Assembly: GCF_008843165.1 (NCBI RefSeq)
Contig: NZ_CP044427.1
Span: 806,001 to 870,000 of the forward strand
DNA: 64,000 nucleotides
Origin: Ornithinimicrobium pratense
GTDB taxonomy: Bacteria > Actinomycetota > Actinomycetes > Actinomycetales > Dermatophilaceae
Reading direction: 5' to 3'
The notes under the pieces are model-generated. The model searched no databases. It was not told the origin of the DNA and saw only the letters and a list, made by a program, of their open reading frames with translations. A program made the position numbers and the translations under genes. Below are positions 46,934 to 56,157 of this stretch, one piece after another (positions within the stretch are counted from its first letter, which is position 1; each line of letters opens with the position of its first letter).

Positions 46934-48505
46934 ATGGATGTCCCTATGGTCTCGCGTTGCCCTGCACCGTCCCGCCGCCTGCCCCGCGCAGCCTCCCTCG
47001 GTGTCGTCGCCGCGGCGATGGCCGCTCCCCTGGGTGTGCTCCCCGCCCAGGCCGCACCCCCGGCCCAGCTGCCGACCACCCCGCTGCCGACCACCCCGCT
47101 GCCGACCACCCCGCTGCCGATGACCCCGCTGGGCACGACGCCGCAGCCGGCGACCCCTCTGCCGGCCACGCCGGGCGAGCCGACCCCTGAGACGCCGGAC
47201 ACCCCTCAGACCAACACCGTCACCCGCACCGTCACCGCCGCCGCCAACGTGCGCTCCGGGCCGGGCACCCAGCACCCCGTCGTCGGTGGCCTCGCCGCTG
47301 GCGCCCGCGTGACGGGCAAGTACACCGGGAACGGCTGGTTCGACCTCGGCAACAACCGGTTCGTCTTCGCCGACCTGCTTTCCGGCTCCGCGCCCACCCC
47401 GGCCCCGCCGGCCCCGAGCCCGCCCCCGGGTGACACGGTGACCCGCACGGTCACCGTGGGCTCGAACGTGCGCTCCGGTCCGGGCACGAACCACAGCATC
47501 GTCGGCGGTCTGGCGGCCGGCGCCCAGGTCACCGGCAAGTACACCAGCAACGGCTGGTTCGACATGGGCAACAACCGGTTCGTCCTGGGCAGCCTGCTCT
47601 CTGGTTCCACCCCCACGCCGCCCGCGCCGACGCCGCCGGCCCCGAGCCCCCCGCCCGGTGACACGGTGACCCGCACGGTCACCGTCGGCGCCAACGTGCG
47701 CTCGGGCCCGGGCACGAACCACGGTGTCGTCGGTGGTCTGGCCGCCGGTGCTCAGGTGACGGGCAAGTACACCAGCAACGGCTGGTTCGACATGGGCAAC
47801 AACCGGTTCGTCTTCGGCGAGCTCCTCTCCGGCTCCGCGCCGAACCCGCCGGCGCCCCCTGCCCCGAACCCCCCGGCTCCGCCCGCCCCGCCGGCCCCGA
47901 GCCCGCCGCCCGGGGACACGGTGACCCGCACAGTGACCACCGGCGCCAATGTGCGCTCGGGCCCGGGCACGAACTACAGCATCGTGGGCGGCCTGACCGC
48001 GGGCACCCAGGTCACCGGTCGGTACACCAACAACAACTGGTTCGACCTGGGCAACGACCGGTTCGTCTTCGGTGAGCTGCTCTCAGGCGGCGGCGCGCCG
48101 GCGCCTCCGGCCCCACCTGCTCCGCCCGCCCCTCCGGCTCCGCCGGGGACCGTCACTGGCGCCGCGGTGCTGCAGGAGGCCGCCAAGTACGCCGGGGTCA
48201 TGTACCTCTGGGGCGGCAGCACCCCGGCCGGCTTCGACTGCTCGGGCTACACCCAGTACGTCTTCGGCCAGCTCGGCATCAGCCTGCCGCGCACCGCGGC
48301 CCAGCAGCAGGTGTTCGCGACGACGACGACCAATCCCCGTCCGGGCGACCTGGTGTTCTTCGGTGCCCCCGCCTACCACGTCGGCATCTACGCCGGCGAC
48401 AACATGCTGTGGGACTCCGGCCGCCCGGGCCTGCCGGTGCAGAAGCGCGCCATCTGGCCCTCCGGCGACGTCACCTTCGGCAAGGTGCCTGGCGTCAGCA
48501 ACTGA
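46934..48505 (+). CDS. Secreted NlpC/P60 endopeptidase with four SH3 domains
   Basis: 523-aa cell-wall hydrolase. The N-terminus has an Arg-containing signal peptide ending at AQAAPPAQ, then a PLPTT pentapeptide run. Four bacterial SH3 domains follow, each with NVRSGPGT and a closing NRFVF/DRFVF strand (nucleotides about 47218-47395, 47440-47605, 47665-47835 and 47925-48090), separated by Pro/Ala/Pro linkers. The C-terminal NlpC/P60 domain carries the catalytic Cys436 (FDCSGY) and His482 (YHVGIY). It probably cleaves peptide stems in peptidoglycan. ATG 46934 lacks a strong ribosome-binding site; ATG 46946 is an alternative that keeps the signal peptide. A CRP-like site and promoter lie upstream. 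Confidence 0.9.
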   Translation: MDVPMVSRCPAPSRRLPRAASLGVVAAAMAAPLGVLPAQAAPPAQLPTTPLPTTPLPTTPLPMTPLGTTPQPATPLPATPGEPTPETPDTPQTNTVTRTVTAAANVRSGPGTQHPVVGGLAAGARVTGKYTGNGWFDLGNNRFVFADLLSGSAPTPAPPAPSPPPGDTVTRTVTVGSNVRSGPGTNHSIVGGLAAGAQVTGKYTSNGWFDMGNNRFVLGSLLSGSTPTPPAPTPPAPSPPPGDTVTRTVTVGANVRSGPGTNHGVVGGLAAGAQVTGKYTSNGWFDMGNNRFVFGELLSGSAPNPPAPPAPNPPAPPAPPAPSPPPGDTVTRTVTTGANVRSGPGTNYSIVGGLTAGTQVTGRYTNNNWFDLGNDRFVFGELLSGGGAPAPPAPPAPPAPPAPPGTVTGAAVLQEAAKYAGVMYLWGGSTPAGFDCSGYTQYVFGQLGISLPRTAAQQQVFATTTTNPRPGDLVFFGAPAYHVGIYAGDNMLWDSGRPGLPVQKRAIWPSGDVTFGKVPGVSN

Positions 48506-48522
48506 TCCTCACCTCGCCTCCG

Positions 48523-48556
48523 CGACGCCCCGACCGCCCTGGCGGCCGGGGCGTCG
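48523..48556 (+). terminator. Terminator after the NlpC/P60 gene
   Basis: 16-bp stem (48523-48538 with 48541-48556) with one mismatch and a 2-nt loop, 17 bp after the stop. Confidence 0.75.
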
Positions 48557-48622
48557 CCTTGCTGCGGAGTGTCAGCCGGGCCCACGGCAGGGTGCGGGCG
48601 CCCGACCTGAGAATATCTGGGC

Positions 48623-49459
48623 ATGCCCGAAGGTCACACCCTGCACCGCCTGGCCCAGTCCCTTGACGCCGCCTTCGCCGGCAGGCAGCCGCAGGTGAGC
48701 AGCCCGCAGGGCCGGTTCGTGGAGGGTGCGGCGCTGCTGGACGCCCAGCTGGTCGAGCGCTCCTGGGCGCACGGCAAGCTGCTCTTCGTGGACTTTGCGC
48801 AGGGGCGCACCCTCTACGTCCACCTCGGGCTCATCGGCAAGTGGTTCGTGCTGCCGGTGCACCCGCCGGGTAGCGAGCCCCCGGTCACCGGTGCGGTCCG
48901 GTTGCGGATCCTGCACGAGCAGCACGTCGCGGATCTGCGGGGGCCGATGGCGTGCCAGGTGCTGGACGAGGAGGCGGTCGACGCGCTGGTCGCGCGCCAG
49001 GGACCGGACCCCTTGCAGCCGGTGGGGGAGGGCAACGACCCGGACGCGGCATACCGCAAGATCAGTCGCTCGGGCAAGACCCTGGCCGAGCTGCTCATGG
49101 ACCAAACCGTGCTGGCCGGGGTGGGCAACATCTACCGCTGCGAGGTGCTGTGGCGCCACCGGCTGCACCCGCTCAAGCCGGGCCGCTCGCTCAAGCGGTC
49201 CTCCTGGCAGCTGATGTGGGACGATCTCGTCGCGCTGATGCCGTGGGGCGTGCGCACCGGCTCGATCATCACCCTCGACGACGTGCTCGAGGACACCGCT
49301 GCAGCGTGGAAGCGCGGGGAACGCCCGCAGGTGCCGCGGGAGTTCGCGGTCTACCAGCGCACAGGTTCACCGTGCCTGCGGTGCGGGTCAGCGGTGCGGC
49401 ACAAGGTCGTCGCCGGCCGCAACCTGTTCTGGTGCGGCGGCTGCCAGCGACGCACCTGA
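48623..49459 (+). CDS. Fpg/Nei family DNA glycosylase (endonuclease VIII-like)
   Basis: 278-aa base-excision repair enzyme. The mature N-terminus is PEGHTLHRLA, with Pro2 as nucleophile and Glu3 as general acid. PEGHTLH is typical of Nei/EndoVIII-type members rather than Fpg (PELPEVE). The H2TH region (LLMDQTVLAGVGNIYRCEVLW) and the C-terminal zinc finger (CLRCGSAV...FWCGGCQ) are complete. It excises oxidised bases and nicks the strand. GAATAT ends 6 nt before ATG 48623, so the message is probably leaderless. It lies downstream of a terminator, hence its own unit. Confidence 0.93.
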   Translation: MPEGHTLHRLAQSLDAAFAGRQPQVSSPQGRFVEGAALLDAQLVERSWAHGKLLFVDFAQGRTLYVHLGLIGKWFVLPVHPPGSEPPVTGAVRLRILHEQHVADLRGPMACQVLDEEAVDALVARQGPDPLQPVGEGNDPDAAYRKISRSGKTLAELLMDQTVLAGVGNIYRCEVLWRHRLHPLKPGRSLKRSSWQLMWDDLVALMPWGVRTGSIITLDDVLEDTAAAWKRGERPQVPREFAVYQRTGSPCLRCGSAVRHKVVAGRNLFWCGGCQRRT

Positions 49460-49461
49460 GC

Positions 49462-50193
49462 TCAGCCCGCGACGTCGGCGGTCCACCGGTAACGGGTCGG
49501 GACGCCGTCTGCGCCGCGGCTCTCCGGGACGCCCAGGATCTGGGTGAGCAGCTGACGGGGCGAGGGGTAGTCCTCCGGGAGGGCCTCGTTGTAGCGCCGA
49601 TGGGCCTCCAGCGAGCGCACGGCCGCCTCGAAGTGCGCGGTCACATCGACCTCGTGGGTGACCCGCTCACCCCCGCTCCAGCACTGGTGGCGCACCCCGG
49701 ACCACGGCTCGTGACCCTCCTGCAGCAGCTCGGGGAAGATCCACCGGTTGCCCGCGGCCGCGACGGCGTCGAGAATCTCCAGGCCCACGACCCGGTGGTC
49801 GGCCTGGTTCAGCGCGCCGCCAGCAAAGCGGACGTCAAAGGTGCCGGTCACAACCACTTCCGGCCGGCGGCGGCGGATCTGCCGGGCCAGTGCCCGACGC
49901 AGCTCGAGCCCTGGCTCCAGCGTCCCGTCCTGGAAGCCGTCGAGGAAGTCGACGACCTCGACGCCCACCTCCAGGGCGCCGTCCCGCTCCTCCTGCTCGC
50001 GCACCACCGCCGCGTCGTGGGGATGCATGGTGTCGATCCCCGCCTCCCCGCGGGTGACCAGCAGGTAGGTGACCTCCTTCCCGGCGGCGGTCCAGGCGGC
50101 CACTGCGGCGGCAGTGCCGTACTCGATGTCGTCGGGGTGGGCGGCCACGACCAGCGCCCTTTGCCAGTCCTGCGGGAAGGGATGCAGCTCCAT
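49462..50193 (-). CDS. PIG-L family deacetylase
   Basis: 243-aa zinc-dependent deacetylase of the LmbE/PIG-L family. The metal/catalytic motif AHPDD is at residues 18-22 ([12 protein letters not shown]), and a distal histidine appears in NQADHRVVG. Relatives include MshB and Mca of mycothiol metabolism, but this protein is shorter than either and lacks clear diagnostic segments, so the substrate is open. ATG 50193 has GGGGGT upstream; the longer frame runs into the rpsO promoter region. It is divergent from rpsO and convergent with the glycosylase (2-bp gap). Confidence 0.8.
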   Translation of the reverse strand: MELHPFPQDWQRALVVAAHPDDIEYGTAAAVAAWTAAGKEVTYLLVTRGEAGIDTMHPHDAAVVREQEERDGALEVGVEVVDFLDGFQDGTLEPGLELRRALARQIRRRRPEVVVTGTFDVRFAGGALNQADHRVVGLEILDAVAAAGNRWIFPELLQEGHEPWSGVRHQCWSGGERVTHEVDVTAHFEAAVRSLEAHRRYNEALPEDYPSPRQLLTQILGVPESRGADGVPTRYRWTADVAG

Positions 50194-50222
50194 ACCCCCA
50201 CTCTGGCAGCCCACGGGCTCGA

Positions 50223-50251
50223 TTAGGGCAGGGGGTCCGGGCGCTGATAAT
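50223..50251 (+). promoter_or_regulatory. rpsO promoter candidate and structured leader
   Basis: TTAGGG (50223-50228), 17 bp, GATAAT (50246-50251) preceded by TG. The leader of about 85 nt can form GCCGT/ACGGC (50261-50274) and TTGCG/CGCAA (50310-50322) hairpins before the ribosome-binding site. These might serve S15 autoregulation, as in other bacteria; this is inferred. Confidence 0.5.
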
Positions 50252-50342
50252 CTGGGGGTTGCCGTCTGAACGGCCGCGGATCCAGAGTGCCCCGGTGAAC
50301 AGGCCCGGGTTGCGCCGCGCAACGATCATGAAGGAGTCGCCC

Positions 50343-50612
50343 ATGGCGAACGAGACTGCTGCCAAGCAGGACATCATCAAGGAGTACGCCACGACCGAGG
50401 GCGACACCGGCAGCCCGGAGGTGCAGGTCGCGCTCCTGACCCACCGGATCAAGGAGCTCACCGAGCACTCGCGTGAGCACAAGCACGACCACCACAGCCG
50501 CCGTGGGTTGCTGCTGCTGGTCGGCAAGCGCAAGCGTCTGCTCCGCTACCTGGAGTCGACCGACATCGAGCGCTACCGGTCGCTGATCAAGCGGCTCGGC
50601 CTGCGCCGCTGA
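50343..50612 (+). CDS. rpsO: 30S ribosomal protein S15
   Basis: 89-aa ribosomal protein binding the central domain of 16S rRNA. The sequence [30 protein letters not shown] and the [25 protein letters not shown] block are canonical. AAGGAG precedes ATG 50343. The gene order rpsO-pnp is conserved in most bacteria; a hairpin separates them here. Confidence 0.97.
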   Translation: MANETAAKQDIIKEYATTEGDTGSPEVQVALLTHRIKELTEHSREHKHDHHSRRGLLLLVGKRKRLLRYLESTDIERYRSLIKRLGLRR

Positions 50613-50622
50613 ACTTCGCGAG

Positions 50623-50651
50623 GGAGCGGTTCCCGATCCGGGAGCCGCTCC
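50623..50651 (+). terminator. Terminator/attenuator between rpsO and pnp
   Basis: 13-bp stem (50623-50635 with 50639-50651, one G-U pair) with a 3-nt loop, followed by TTT. It may end rpsO transcripts or be a processing site, as seen at rpsO-pnp junctions elsewhere. Confidence 0.7.
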
Positions 50652-50775
50652 TTTGCGTATGACGTGCGCACGAGCGTGCGTCGGGGCCTGCCGCGACGGC
50701 ACGCCCCAGCAGTTGGGAACAGCCGAGCACAACGACGATGCCCGGTGTTTGCGAGAGAACAGAAAAGGAGGGCCC

Positions 50776-53304
50776 ATGGAGGGTCCAGAGATCACCTTCG
50801 GCGAAGCCACCATCGACAATGGCAGCTTCGGCACCCGCACCGTCCGGTTCGAGACCGGGCGCCTGGCCAGGCAGGCCGGCGGCAGCGTCACCGCCTACCT
50901 TGACGACGACACGATGCTGCTGTCCACCACCACGGCCAGCAAGCACCCCAAGGACCACTTCGACTTCTTCCCGCTGACCGTGGACGTCGAGGAGCGCATG
51001 TACGCCCTCGGCAAGATCCCCGGCAGCTTCTTCCGGCGGGAGGGTCGCCCGTCCACCGACGCGATCCTCACCTGCCGCCTCATCGACCGCCCGCTGCGCC
51101 CGACCTTTGCCAAGGGCCTGCGCAACGAGGTCCAGGTCGTCATCTCGGTGCTGTCCCTGAACCCCGAGCACCAGTACGACGTGCTCGCGATCAACGCTGC
51201 ATCGCTGTCGACCCAGATCTCCGGCCTGCCCTTCGGTGGGCCGATCGGCGCGACCCGCGTCTCGCTCATCGACGGCCAGTGGGTCGCCTTCCCAGACTTC
51301 CCCGACGCCCAGCGCTCGACCTTTGACATGGTCGTGGCCGGGCGTGTCGTGGGTGACGGCAGCGATGTCGCCATCATGATGGTCGAGGCCGAGTCCACCG
51401 AGGCGACCTGGGAGCTGGTCAAGAACGAGGGCAAGCAGGCCCCGACGGAGGAGGTCGTCGCCCAGGGTCTGGAGGAGTCCAAGAAGTTCATCAAGCTCCT
51501 GTGCCAGGCCCAGGCCCAGCTGGCCGCTGAGGCGGCCAAGGAGGTCCAGCAGTTCCCCCGCTTCCTCGACTACGAGGACGACGCCTACACCGCGGTCCAG
51601 GACGCGGCCGCCGCTGACCTTGCCCAGGCGCTGCAGATCGCCGGAAAGCAGGCGCGGGAGACCCGCATCGACGAGATCAAGATCGCGATGAAGGGCAAGC
51701 TCCTTGGCCTGCACTGGGACGCGGCGGGTGACTCGGACGTCACCCAGAACGCTCCGTTCGCCGGGCGCGACAAGGAGATCGACGCCGCCTACCGGGCCGT
51801 GCAGAAGAACCTCATCCGAGAGCGCATCCTGCGTGACGAGGTGCGCATCGACGGCCGTGGTCTGAAGGACATCCGGGCGCTGTCCGCAGAGGTGGAGGTC
51901 CTGCCGCGGGCTCACGGCTCGGCGATCTTCGAGCGGGGCGAGACCCAGATCATGGGCGTGACCACGCTGAACATGCTGCGCATGGAGCAGCAGCTGGACA
52001 CCCTGTCCCCGGTGACCCGCAAGCGCTACATGCACAACTACAACTTCCCGCCCTACAGCACCGGTGAGACCGGGCGCGTGGGCTCCCCGAAGCGTCGCGA
52101 GATCGGTCACGGTGCGCTCGCCGAGCGTGCGCTCATGCCGGTGCTGCCCTCCCGCGAGGAGTTCCCCTACGCGATCCGCCAGGTCTCCGAGGCGCTGGGC
52201 TCCAACGGCTCGACCTCGATGGGTTCGGTCTGTGCATCCACGATGTCGCTGCTCAACGCCGGCGTGCCGCTGCGCGCCCCGGTCGCGGGCATCGCGATGG
52301 GCCTGGTCTCGGCGGAGGTGGATGGGCAGATGCGCTACGCGGCGCTGACCGACATCCTCGGCGCCGAGGACGCCTTCGGCGACATGGACTTCAAGGTCGC
52401 CGGCACCAAGGAGTTCGTCACCGCCATCCAGCTGGACACCAAGCTCGACGGCATCCCCGCCGATGTCCTGGGCGGTGCCCTTACCCAGGCCCGCGACGCG
52501 CGCCTGCACATCCTGGACGTGATGAACGAGGCCATCGACACCCCGGACGAGATGAGCCCCTACGCCCCGCGCGTCATCTCGGTGAAGGTGCCGATCGACA
52601 AGATCGGCGAGGTCATCGGCCCCAAGGGCAAGATGATCAACCAGATCCAGGAGGACACCGGCGCCGACATCTCGATCGAGGACGACGGCACGGTCTACAT
52701 CGGCGCCACCGACGGCCCCTCGGCCGAGGCGGCGCGCGCGGCGGTCAACGCGATCGCCAACCCGCAGATGCCGGAGATCGGCGAGCGCTTCCTGGGCACC
52801 GTGGTCAAGACCACAACCTTCGGCGCGTTCATCTCCCTGCTTCCGGGCAAGGACGGCCTGCTGCACATCTCTGAGATCCGCAAGCTCGTCGGCGGCCGTC
52901 GCATCGACGCCGTCGAGGACGTGATGTCAGTGGGCCAGAAGGTCCAGGTGGAGCTCAAGGAGATCGACCCGCGCGGCAAGCTCTCGCTGGCTGCCGTCGT
53001 CGAGGGTGACGGGAACGGCGACGGTGGCACCCAGGGTGACGCGGTCCAGACCCCGCCCGCTGTTGAGGCCGAGGCCCCGCAGACCCAGGCGGTCGAGGCG
53101 CACCTGCCCCCGGCGCCTGAGGACGTGCAGGACCCCGAGGACGTCCCCGACGCCGAGGACGCCGACGGGAGCGGCTCCGGGTCCGAGGAGGGCCAGGACG
53201 GCGGCGACCGTCCCCGTCGTCAGCGTCGGCGTCGCGGCGGCCGTGGCCGCGGTGGCAACGGCGGGGGCGATGACCAGAGCCAGGGCGGTTCCGACTCAGA
53301 GTGA
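50776..53304 (+). CDS. pnp: Polyribonucleotide nucleotidyltransferase
   Basis: 842-aa 3'-5' phosphorolytic exoribonuclease. Two RNase PH-like domains (about residues 10-240 and 350-580) flank a helical domain. The second contains the active-site segments [12 protein letters not shown] and [23 protein letters not shown] ([25 protein letters not shown]) and S1 ([21 protein letters not shown]) domains follow. A tail of about 95 residues, first acidic then Arg/Gly-rich ([14 protein letters not shown]), is longer than in E. coli and may bind RNA or partners. ATG 50776 has AAAGGAGGG upstream; the frame open from 50653 is leader. Confidence 0.96.
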   Translation: MEGPEITFGEATIDNGSFGTRTVRFETGRLARQAGGSVTAYLDDDTMLLSTTTASKHPKDHFDFFPLTVDVEERMYALGKIPGSFFRREGRPSTDAILTCRLIDRPLRPTFAKGLRNEVQVVISVLSLNPEHQYDVLAINAASLSTQISGLPFGGPIGATRVSLIDGQWVAFPDFPDAQRSTFDMVVAGRVVGDGSDVAIMMVEAESTEATWELVKNEGKQAPTEEVVAQGLEESKKFIKLLCQAQAQLAAEAAKEVQQFPRFLDYEDDAYTAVQDAAAADLAQALQIAGKQARETRIDEIKIAMKGKLLGLHWDAAGDSDVTQNAPFAGRDKEIDAAYRAVQKNLIRERILRDEVRIDGRGLKDIRALSAEVEVLPRAHGSAIFERGETQIMGVTTLNMLRMEQQLDTLSPVTRKRYMHNYNFPPYSTGETGRVGSPKRREIGHGALAERALMPVLPSREEFPYAIRQVSEALGSNGSTSMGSVCASTMSLLNAGVPLRAPVAGIAMGLVSAEVDGQMRYAALTDILGAEDAFGDMDFKVAGTKEFVTAIQLDTKLDGIPADVLGGALTQARDARLHILDVMNEAIDTPDEMSPYAPRVISVKVPIDKIGEVIGPKGKMINQIQEDTGADISIEDDGTVYIGATDGPSAEAARAAVNAIANPQMPEIGERFLGTVVKTTTFGAFISLLPGKDGLLHISEIRKLVGGRRIDAVEDVMSVGQKVQVELKEIDPRGKLSLAAVVEGDGNGDGGTQGDAVQTPPAVEAEAPQTQAVEAHLPPAPEDVQDPEDVPDAEDADGSGSGSEEGQDGGDRPRRQRRRRGGRGRGGNGGGDDQSQGGSDSE

Positions 53305-53354
53305 GTGAGCCGTGGTGACGGGAGCCAGACCACCGTCACCAACCCACCGGTACG

Positions 53355-53391
53355 ACGAGGGCCCGGACGCGATGTGCGTCCGGGCCCTCGT
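53355..53391 (+). terminator. Terminator after pnp
   Basis: Perfect 16-bp stem (53355-53370 with 53376-53391) and 5-nt loop GATGT, about 50 bp after the pnp stop. The convergent 52-aa gene ends 11 bp further, so the stem may work in both directions. Confidence 0.85.
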
Positions 53392-53402
53392 GGGTCGGTG
53401 TC

Positions 53403-53561
53403 TTAGGCTGTCTCAGGCGGCCGCTGCGGCACGCCGGGGAGCGGATCCCCCGAGACGTCCCAGCGCATCTCCATGCGGGTGCGGCCGTCGGCGTCGGTCA
53501 CGGGGACCCACGCCAGGACGACGCGACGTCGCGCCTTGGGTAGCTGACGAACCGTGGTCAT
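53403..53561 (-). CDS. 52-aa hypothetical basic protein
   Basis: Small gene ATG 53561 to TAA 53403. The product starts MTTVRQLPKARRRVVLAWVP and continues VTDADGRTRMEMRWDVSGD, ending in PQRPPETA. A perfect GAAGGAGGG ribosome-binding site lies 5 nt before the ATG, which with the upstream promoter-like palindromes makes it a convincing gene despite its size. It is Arg-rich at the N-terminus with a short hydrophobic strand (VVLAWVPV) and no Cys. No family is recognised. It is convergent with pnp and is read from the control region at 53605-53654. Confidence 0.65.
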   Translation of the reverse strand: MTTVRQLPKARRRVVLAWVPVTDADGRTRMEMRWDVSGDPLPGVPQRPPETA

Positions 53562-53604
53562 GGTGCCCTCCTTCGGACTCGTGGTCGGCGTCTGCAGACC
53601 AGTT

Positions 53605-53654
53605 GTTTACCGTGTGTTCACCTAGCCTAGCCTAAAAGTGAACAGAAGGTAAAC
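53605..53654 (-). promoter_or_regulatory. Nested palindromic control region of the 52-aa gene, with DtxR/IdeR-like box
   Basis: Outer arms GTTTACC (53605-53611) and GGTAAAC (53648-53654) and inner arms GTTCAC (53616-53621) and GTGAAC (53638-53643) are exactly symmetric around 53622-53637. The centre, read on the minus strand, is TTTTAGGCTAGGCTAG. The 19-mer 53617-53635 on that strand matches the DtxR/IdeR iron-box consensus (TTAGGTTAGGCTAACCTAA) at 14 of 19 positions, and TAGGCT could serve as a -10. Two further GTGAAC/ATGAAC motifs occur near 53730-53745. The remainder of 53655-53836 shows no gene. Confidence 0.5.
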
Positions 53655-53836
53655 GGCCGCCGACCGGCAGGGGTGTCGAAGTCGGTGATCAGCGCATCTT
53701 CGGAGACTGTGCGGCGGGTGAGGCTGATGTGGTGAACGCTAGATGAACACGTACAGACAGTGCTGAAGGATCCGAAAAGGCACCGGGTGGCCTGCCACTG
53801 GGCCGAGGAGGCGAGCCCTCTGCGCGGGAGGGTGTC

Positions 53837-55102
53837 TCATCCGCGGGGTGCGCGGGGGACGGCCACCGCGGTCAGCCAGCGCAGACCGTGCTCCAGCGGG
53901 CCGGGCCGGCGCAGTGCAGCAAAGACCACGCCGACCATCAGGGCCAGGGCCGCGTGCAGGACCAGGGCCGTCTGCGACCCCCGGGCCAGCGCCCTCCCGG
54001 GTTCGCCCCACGGGCTGCCGAGGACCGCCACGTGCAGGGTGTAGAGGGTCAGCGTCATGGCGCCCGCCCCCGCCACAAGCTGCCAGGGCAGCCGCGGGAG
54101 CAGGCGGACCGCCCACCAGCACAGGCCGAGCGCCAGCAGTGCGCACCCGGTCGTGTGGGCCAGATCCGCGATGCTGCCGCTGTGCGGCACCCACACCCCG
54201 AGCCACCAGGACGTGCCCTCGGGGTGCACGCCGTAGAAGCCGCTCCGAAGCTCGACCGATAGGTGTGTCCAGCTGGCGGCCCCCGAGGTCTCGACCAGGG
54301 CCTGCCGCACCTGCTCGGACCCGGTGAGCATGCGCGAGACCACCAGGGGGACCGCGGCCAGGAGCAGGCCGAGCAGCGTCAGTATGGCGCCCAGTCGGGA
54401 GGAGACGCGCGCATCGGACAACACGGTGCCCCCAGGCGCCAGCAGGCGACCGACGGCCAGCCCGGCGAAGAGATAGGTCGCCCAGGTCAGCACCGGGTAG
54501 TACCCCGTGACCAGGAGCTCGCTGAGCAGCTGGACCGGATCGCGCAGGCTGACCAGCGACGGCACCTGATAGGTGGTCGACGGTAGCGCCGGGCGGGCCA
54601 TCATGCTCAGCAGTGGGCTGACCAGGCCCCAGGTCATCGCCAAGGCCGCCAGGGCAGGCGCCCTCCAGGTCAGCACCGGCAGGGCGCAGCAGAACAGCAC
54701 CGCGTAGTAGACCAGGATCACCGCGATACCGGAGTCGAGGAGCCCGAGGACGAGGCCGACGGCCCCGACCGCCGCCGCCCGCACGAGCAGTCGGTGCCGG
54801 TGCCATGCGGGGTTGGCGGTGCGGCTACCGGCGGGACCACCGCCACCGGCGTGGAGGTCACGGGTGACGATGGCCAGGCTGACGCCCGCGAGGAGGGCGA
54901 ACAGGGCAGAGGAGCGACCCGCGACGACCTGGAACAGGCCGTCCACGCCGGCGTCGGCGCGCAGCGGGAGGATGAGGTGGGAGGCGAACATGCCGAGCAG
55001 AGCCAGCAGCCGTGCCAGGTCCACGCTCACCAGCCGTCCTGCCCGGCGCGGGCCGACAGCGGCCCCTGCCCGCTCACCCTTCCCTGGGTCCACCCCCGTC
55101 AC
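53837..55102 (-). CDS. Polytopic membrane protein, DUF418/HGSNAT-like acyltransferase family
   Basis: 421-aa protein with about ten helices. The opening block R-x-x-S-V-D-L-A-R-x-L-A-L-L-G-M-F-A-S-H is typical of DUF1624/HGSNAT-type and DUF418 membrane proteins, with an acidic/His pair in the first helix. The C-terminal third (ALTLYTLHVAVLGSPWG) fits the DUF418 region. Transfer of an acyl group across the membrane to a cell-surface acceptor is inferred from the superfamily. The GTG start at 55102 is 3 bp after the azlD stop, so it is the distal gene of the azlC-azlD transcript. Confidence 0.7.
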   Translation of the reverse strand: MTGVDPGKGERAGAAVGPRRAGRLVSVDLARLLALLGMFASHLILPLRADAGVDGLFQVVAGRSSALFALLAGVSLAIVTRDLHAGGGGPAGSRTANPAWHRHRLLVRAAAVGAVGLVLGLLDSGIAVILVYYAVLFCCALPVLTWRAPALAALAMTWGLVSPLLSMMARPALPSTTYQVPSLVSLRDPVQLLSELLVTGYYPVLTWATYLFAGLAVGRLLAPGGTVLSDARVSSRLGAILTLLGLLLAAVPLVVSRMLTGSEQVRQALVETSGAASWTHLSVELRSGFYGVHPEGTSWWLGVWVPHSGSIADLAHTTGCALLALGLCWWAVRLLPRLPWQLVAGAGAMTLTLYTLHVAVLGSPWGEPGRALARGSQTALVLHAALALMVGVVFAALRRPGPLEHGLRWLTAVAVPRAPRG

Positions 55103-55105
55103 GGC

Positions 55106-55417
55106 CTATCCTCCCCAGAGCCGCAGCAGTGCGGCGGTGGCGGCGGCCGCGGCGACGACCACGAGGAACGGGGCGCGCAGCACGAGCAGCACCAGGGCGA
55201 CCCCGACCCCGGCGGCACGGGCGTCGAGGGCGGGCAGCCGGGCGCCGTCCAAGAAGCCCTGGGTGATGACCAGCGCGCTGAGCAGGGCGACCGTGAGCAG
55301 TGGCACGACCCGGTCCACCCACGGGATCTGCAGGACCCGCTCGGGCACGAGGTAGCCAGCCAGCTTGACCAACCAGGCCAGCAGGCAGGCGGCGACGACG
55401 GCGATCCACAGGGTCAC
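55106..55417 (-). CDS. azlD: AzlD family branched-chain amino acid exporter small subunit
   Basis: 103-aa membrane protein with three or four helices, including the family pattern YLVPERVLQIPWVDRVVPLLTVALLSALV. AzlD works with AzlC as a two-component exporter of branched-chain amino acids (BrnFE type). The start overlaps the azlC stop (GTGA). Confidence 0.88.
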   Translation of the reverse strand: MTLWIAVVAACLLAWLVKLAGYLVPERVLQIPWVDRVVPLLTVALLSALVITQGFLDGARLPALDARAAGVGVALVLLVLRAPFLVVVAAAAATAALLRLWGG

Positions 55418-56157
55418 CGGCGCTCCTCCGGCCGCGTCACCTCATGAGCGCGGATCGGCTCGGCCTCCCGCGCGACGGGGGTCAGGGGCAGATCGGTGCG
55501 ACCGCGTTGGGGCAGACCGAGGGCCAGGGCCGCCGTGGCGCCGATGAGGACCTCCACCCCGGTCGGCACGAACGGCGCCGACACCAGGGTGAGCACCATG
55601 GCGAGGGCCGCGGTGCCGATCGGTCCGCGCCCCCTCAGCCGTGGCCAGACCAGGGCCACGAACGCGGCGGCGGCAGCGGCGTCCAGCCCCCAGGAGCGGG
55701 GGTCGCCCATGGCCTCACCGGCCAGGGCCCCCAGCAGGGTCATGGTGTTCCACACCACGAAGAGCACCGCGCCGGTGGTGTAGAACCCGATCCGGGTCGA
55801 GCGCTGGTCCGGCTGGGCAACCGCCACGGCGGTGGACTCGTCGATCGTCAGATGGGCGGTGAGCGGGCGCAGGGCGGGGGAGGGTGCCAACCGGCGGGAG
55901 AGCTCCAGGCCGTAGAAGCCGTTGCGCAGCCCCAGCAGGGTCGAGGTGGCGATCGCCGCCAGCGGATTGCCGCCCGCGCCGATCACGCCGTAGAAGGCGA
56001 ACTGGGAGCCGCCGGAGAAAAGCAGTAGCGAGGTGAGCACCGTTTGCCCGACGGTCAGTCCGGCAGCTATCCCCAGAGCCCCCGCGCTCACCCCGTATAG
56101 GCCGACCAGGCCGACCGCCACCCCCTGCCGGGCGGCCGGCGTGCGCCACCACGTCAT
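55414..56157 (-). CDS. azlC: AzlC family branched-chain amino acid exporter large subunit
   Basis: 247-aa membrane protein of the AzlC family. The N-terminal half has SLLLFSGGSQFAFYGVIGAGGNPLAAI and LLGLRNGFYGLEL, the conserved core, then DESTAVAVAQ. With AzlD it forms an amino acid exporter. ATG 56157 overlaps the stop of the GNAT gene (ATGA at 56154-56157), so the four genes GNAT-azlC-azlD-acyltransferase are one operon. Confidence 0.9.
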   Translation of the reverse strand: MTWWRTPAARQGVAVGLVGLYGVSAGALGIAAGLTVGQTVLTSLLLFSGGSQFAFYGVIGAGGNPLAAIATSTLLGLRNGFYGLELSRRLAPSPALRPLTAHLTIDESTAVAVAQPDQRSTRIGFYTTGAVLFVVWNTMTLLGALAGEAMGDPRSWGLDAAAAAAFVALVWPRLRGRGPIGTAALAMVLTLVSAPFVPTGVEVLIGATAALALGLPQRGRTDLPLTPVAREAEPIRAHEVTRPEERR

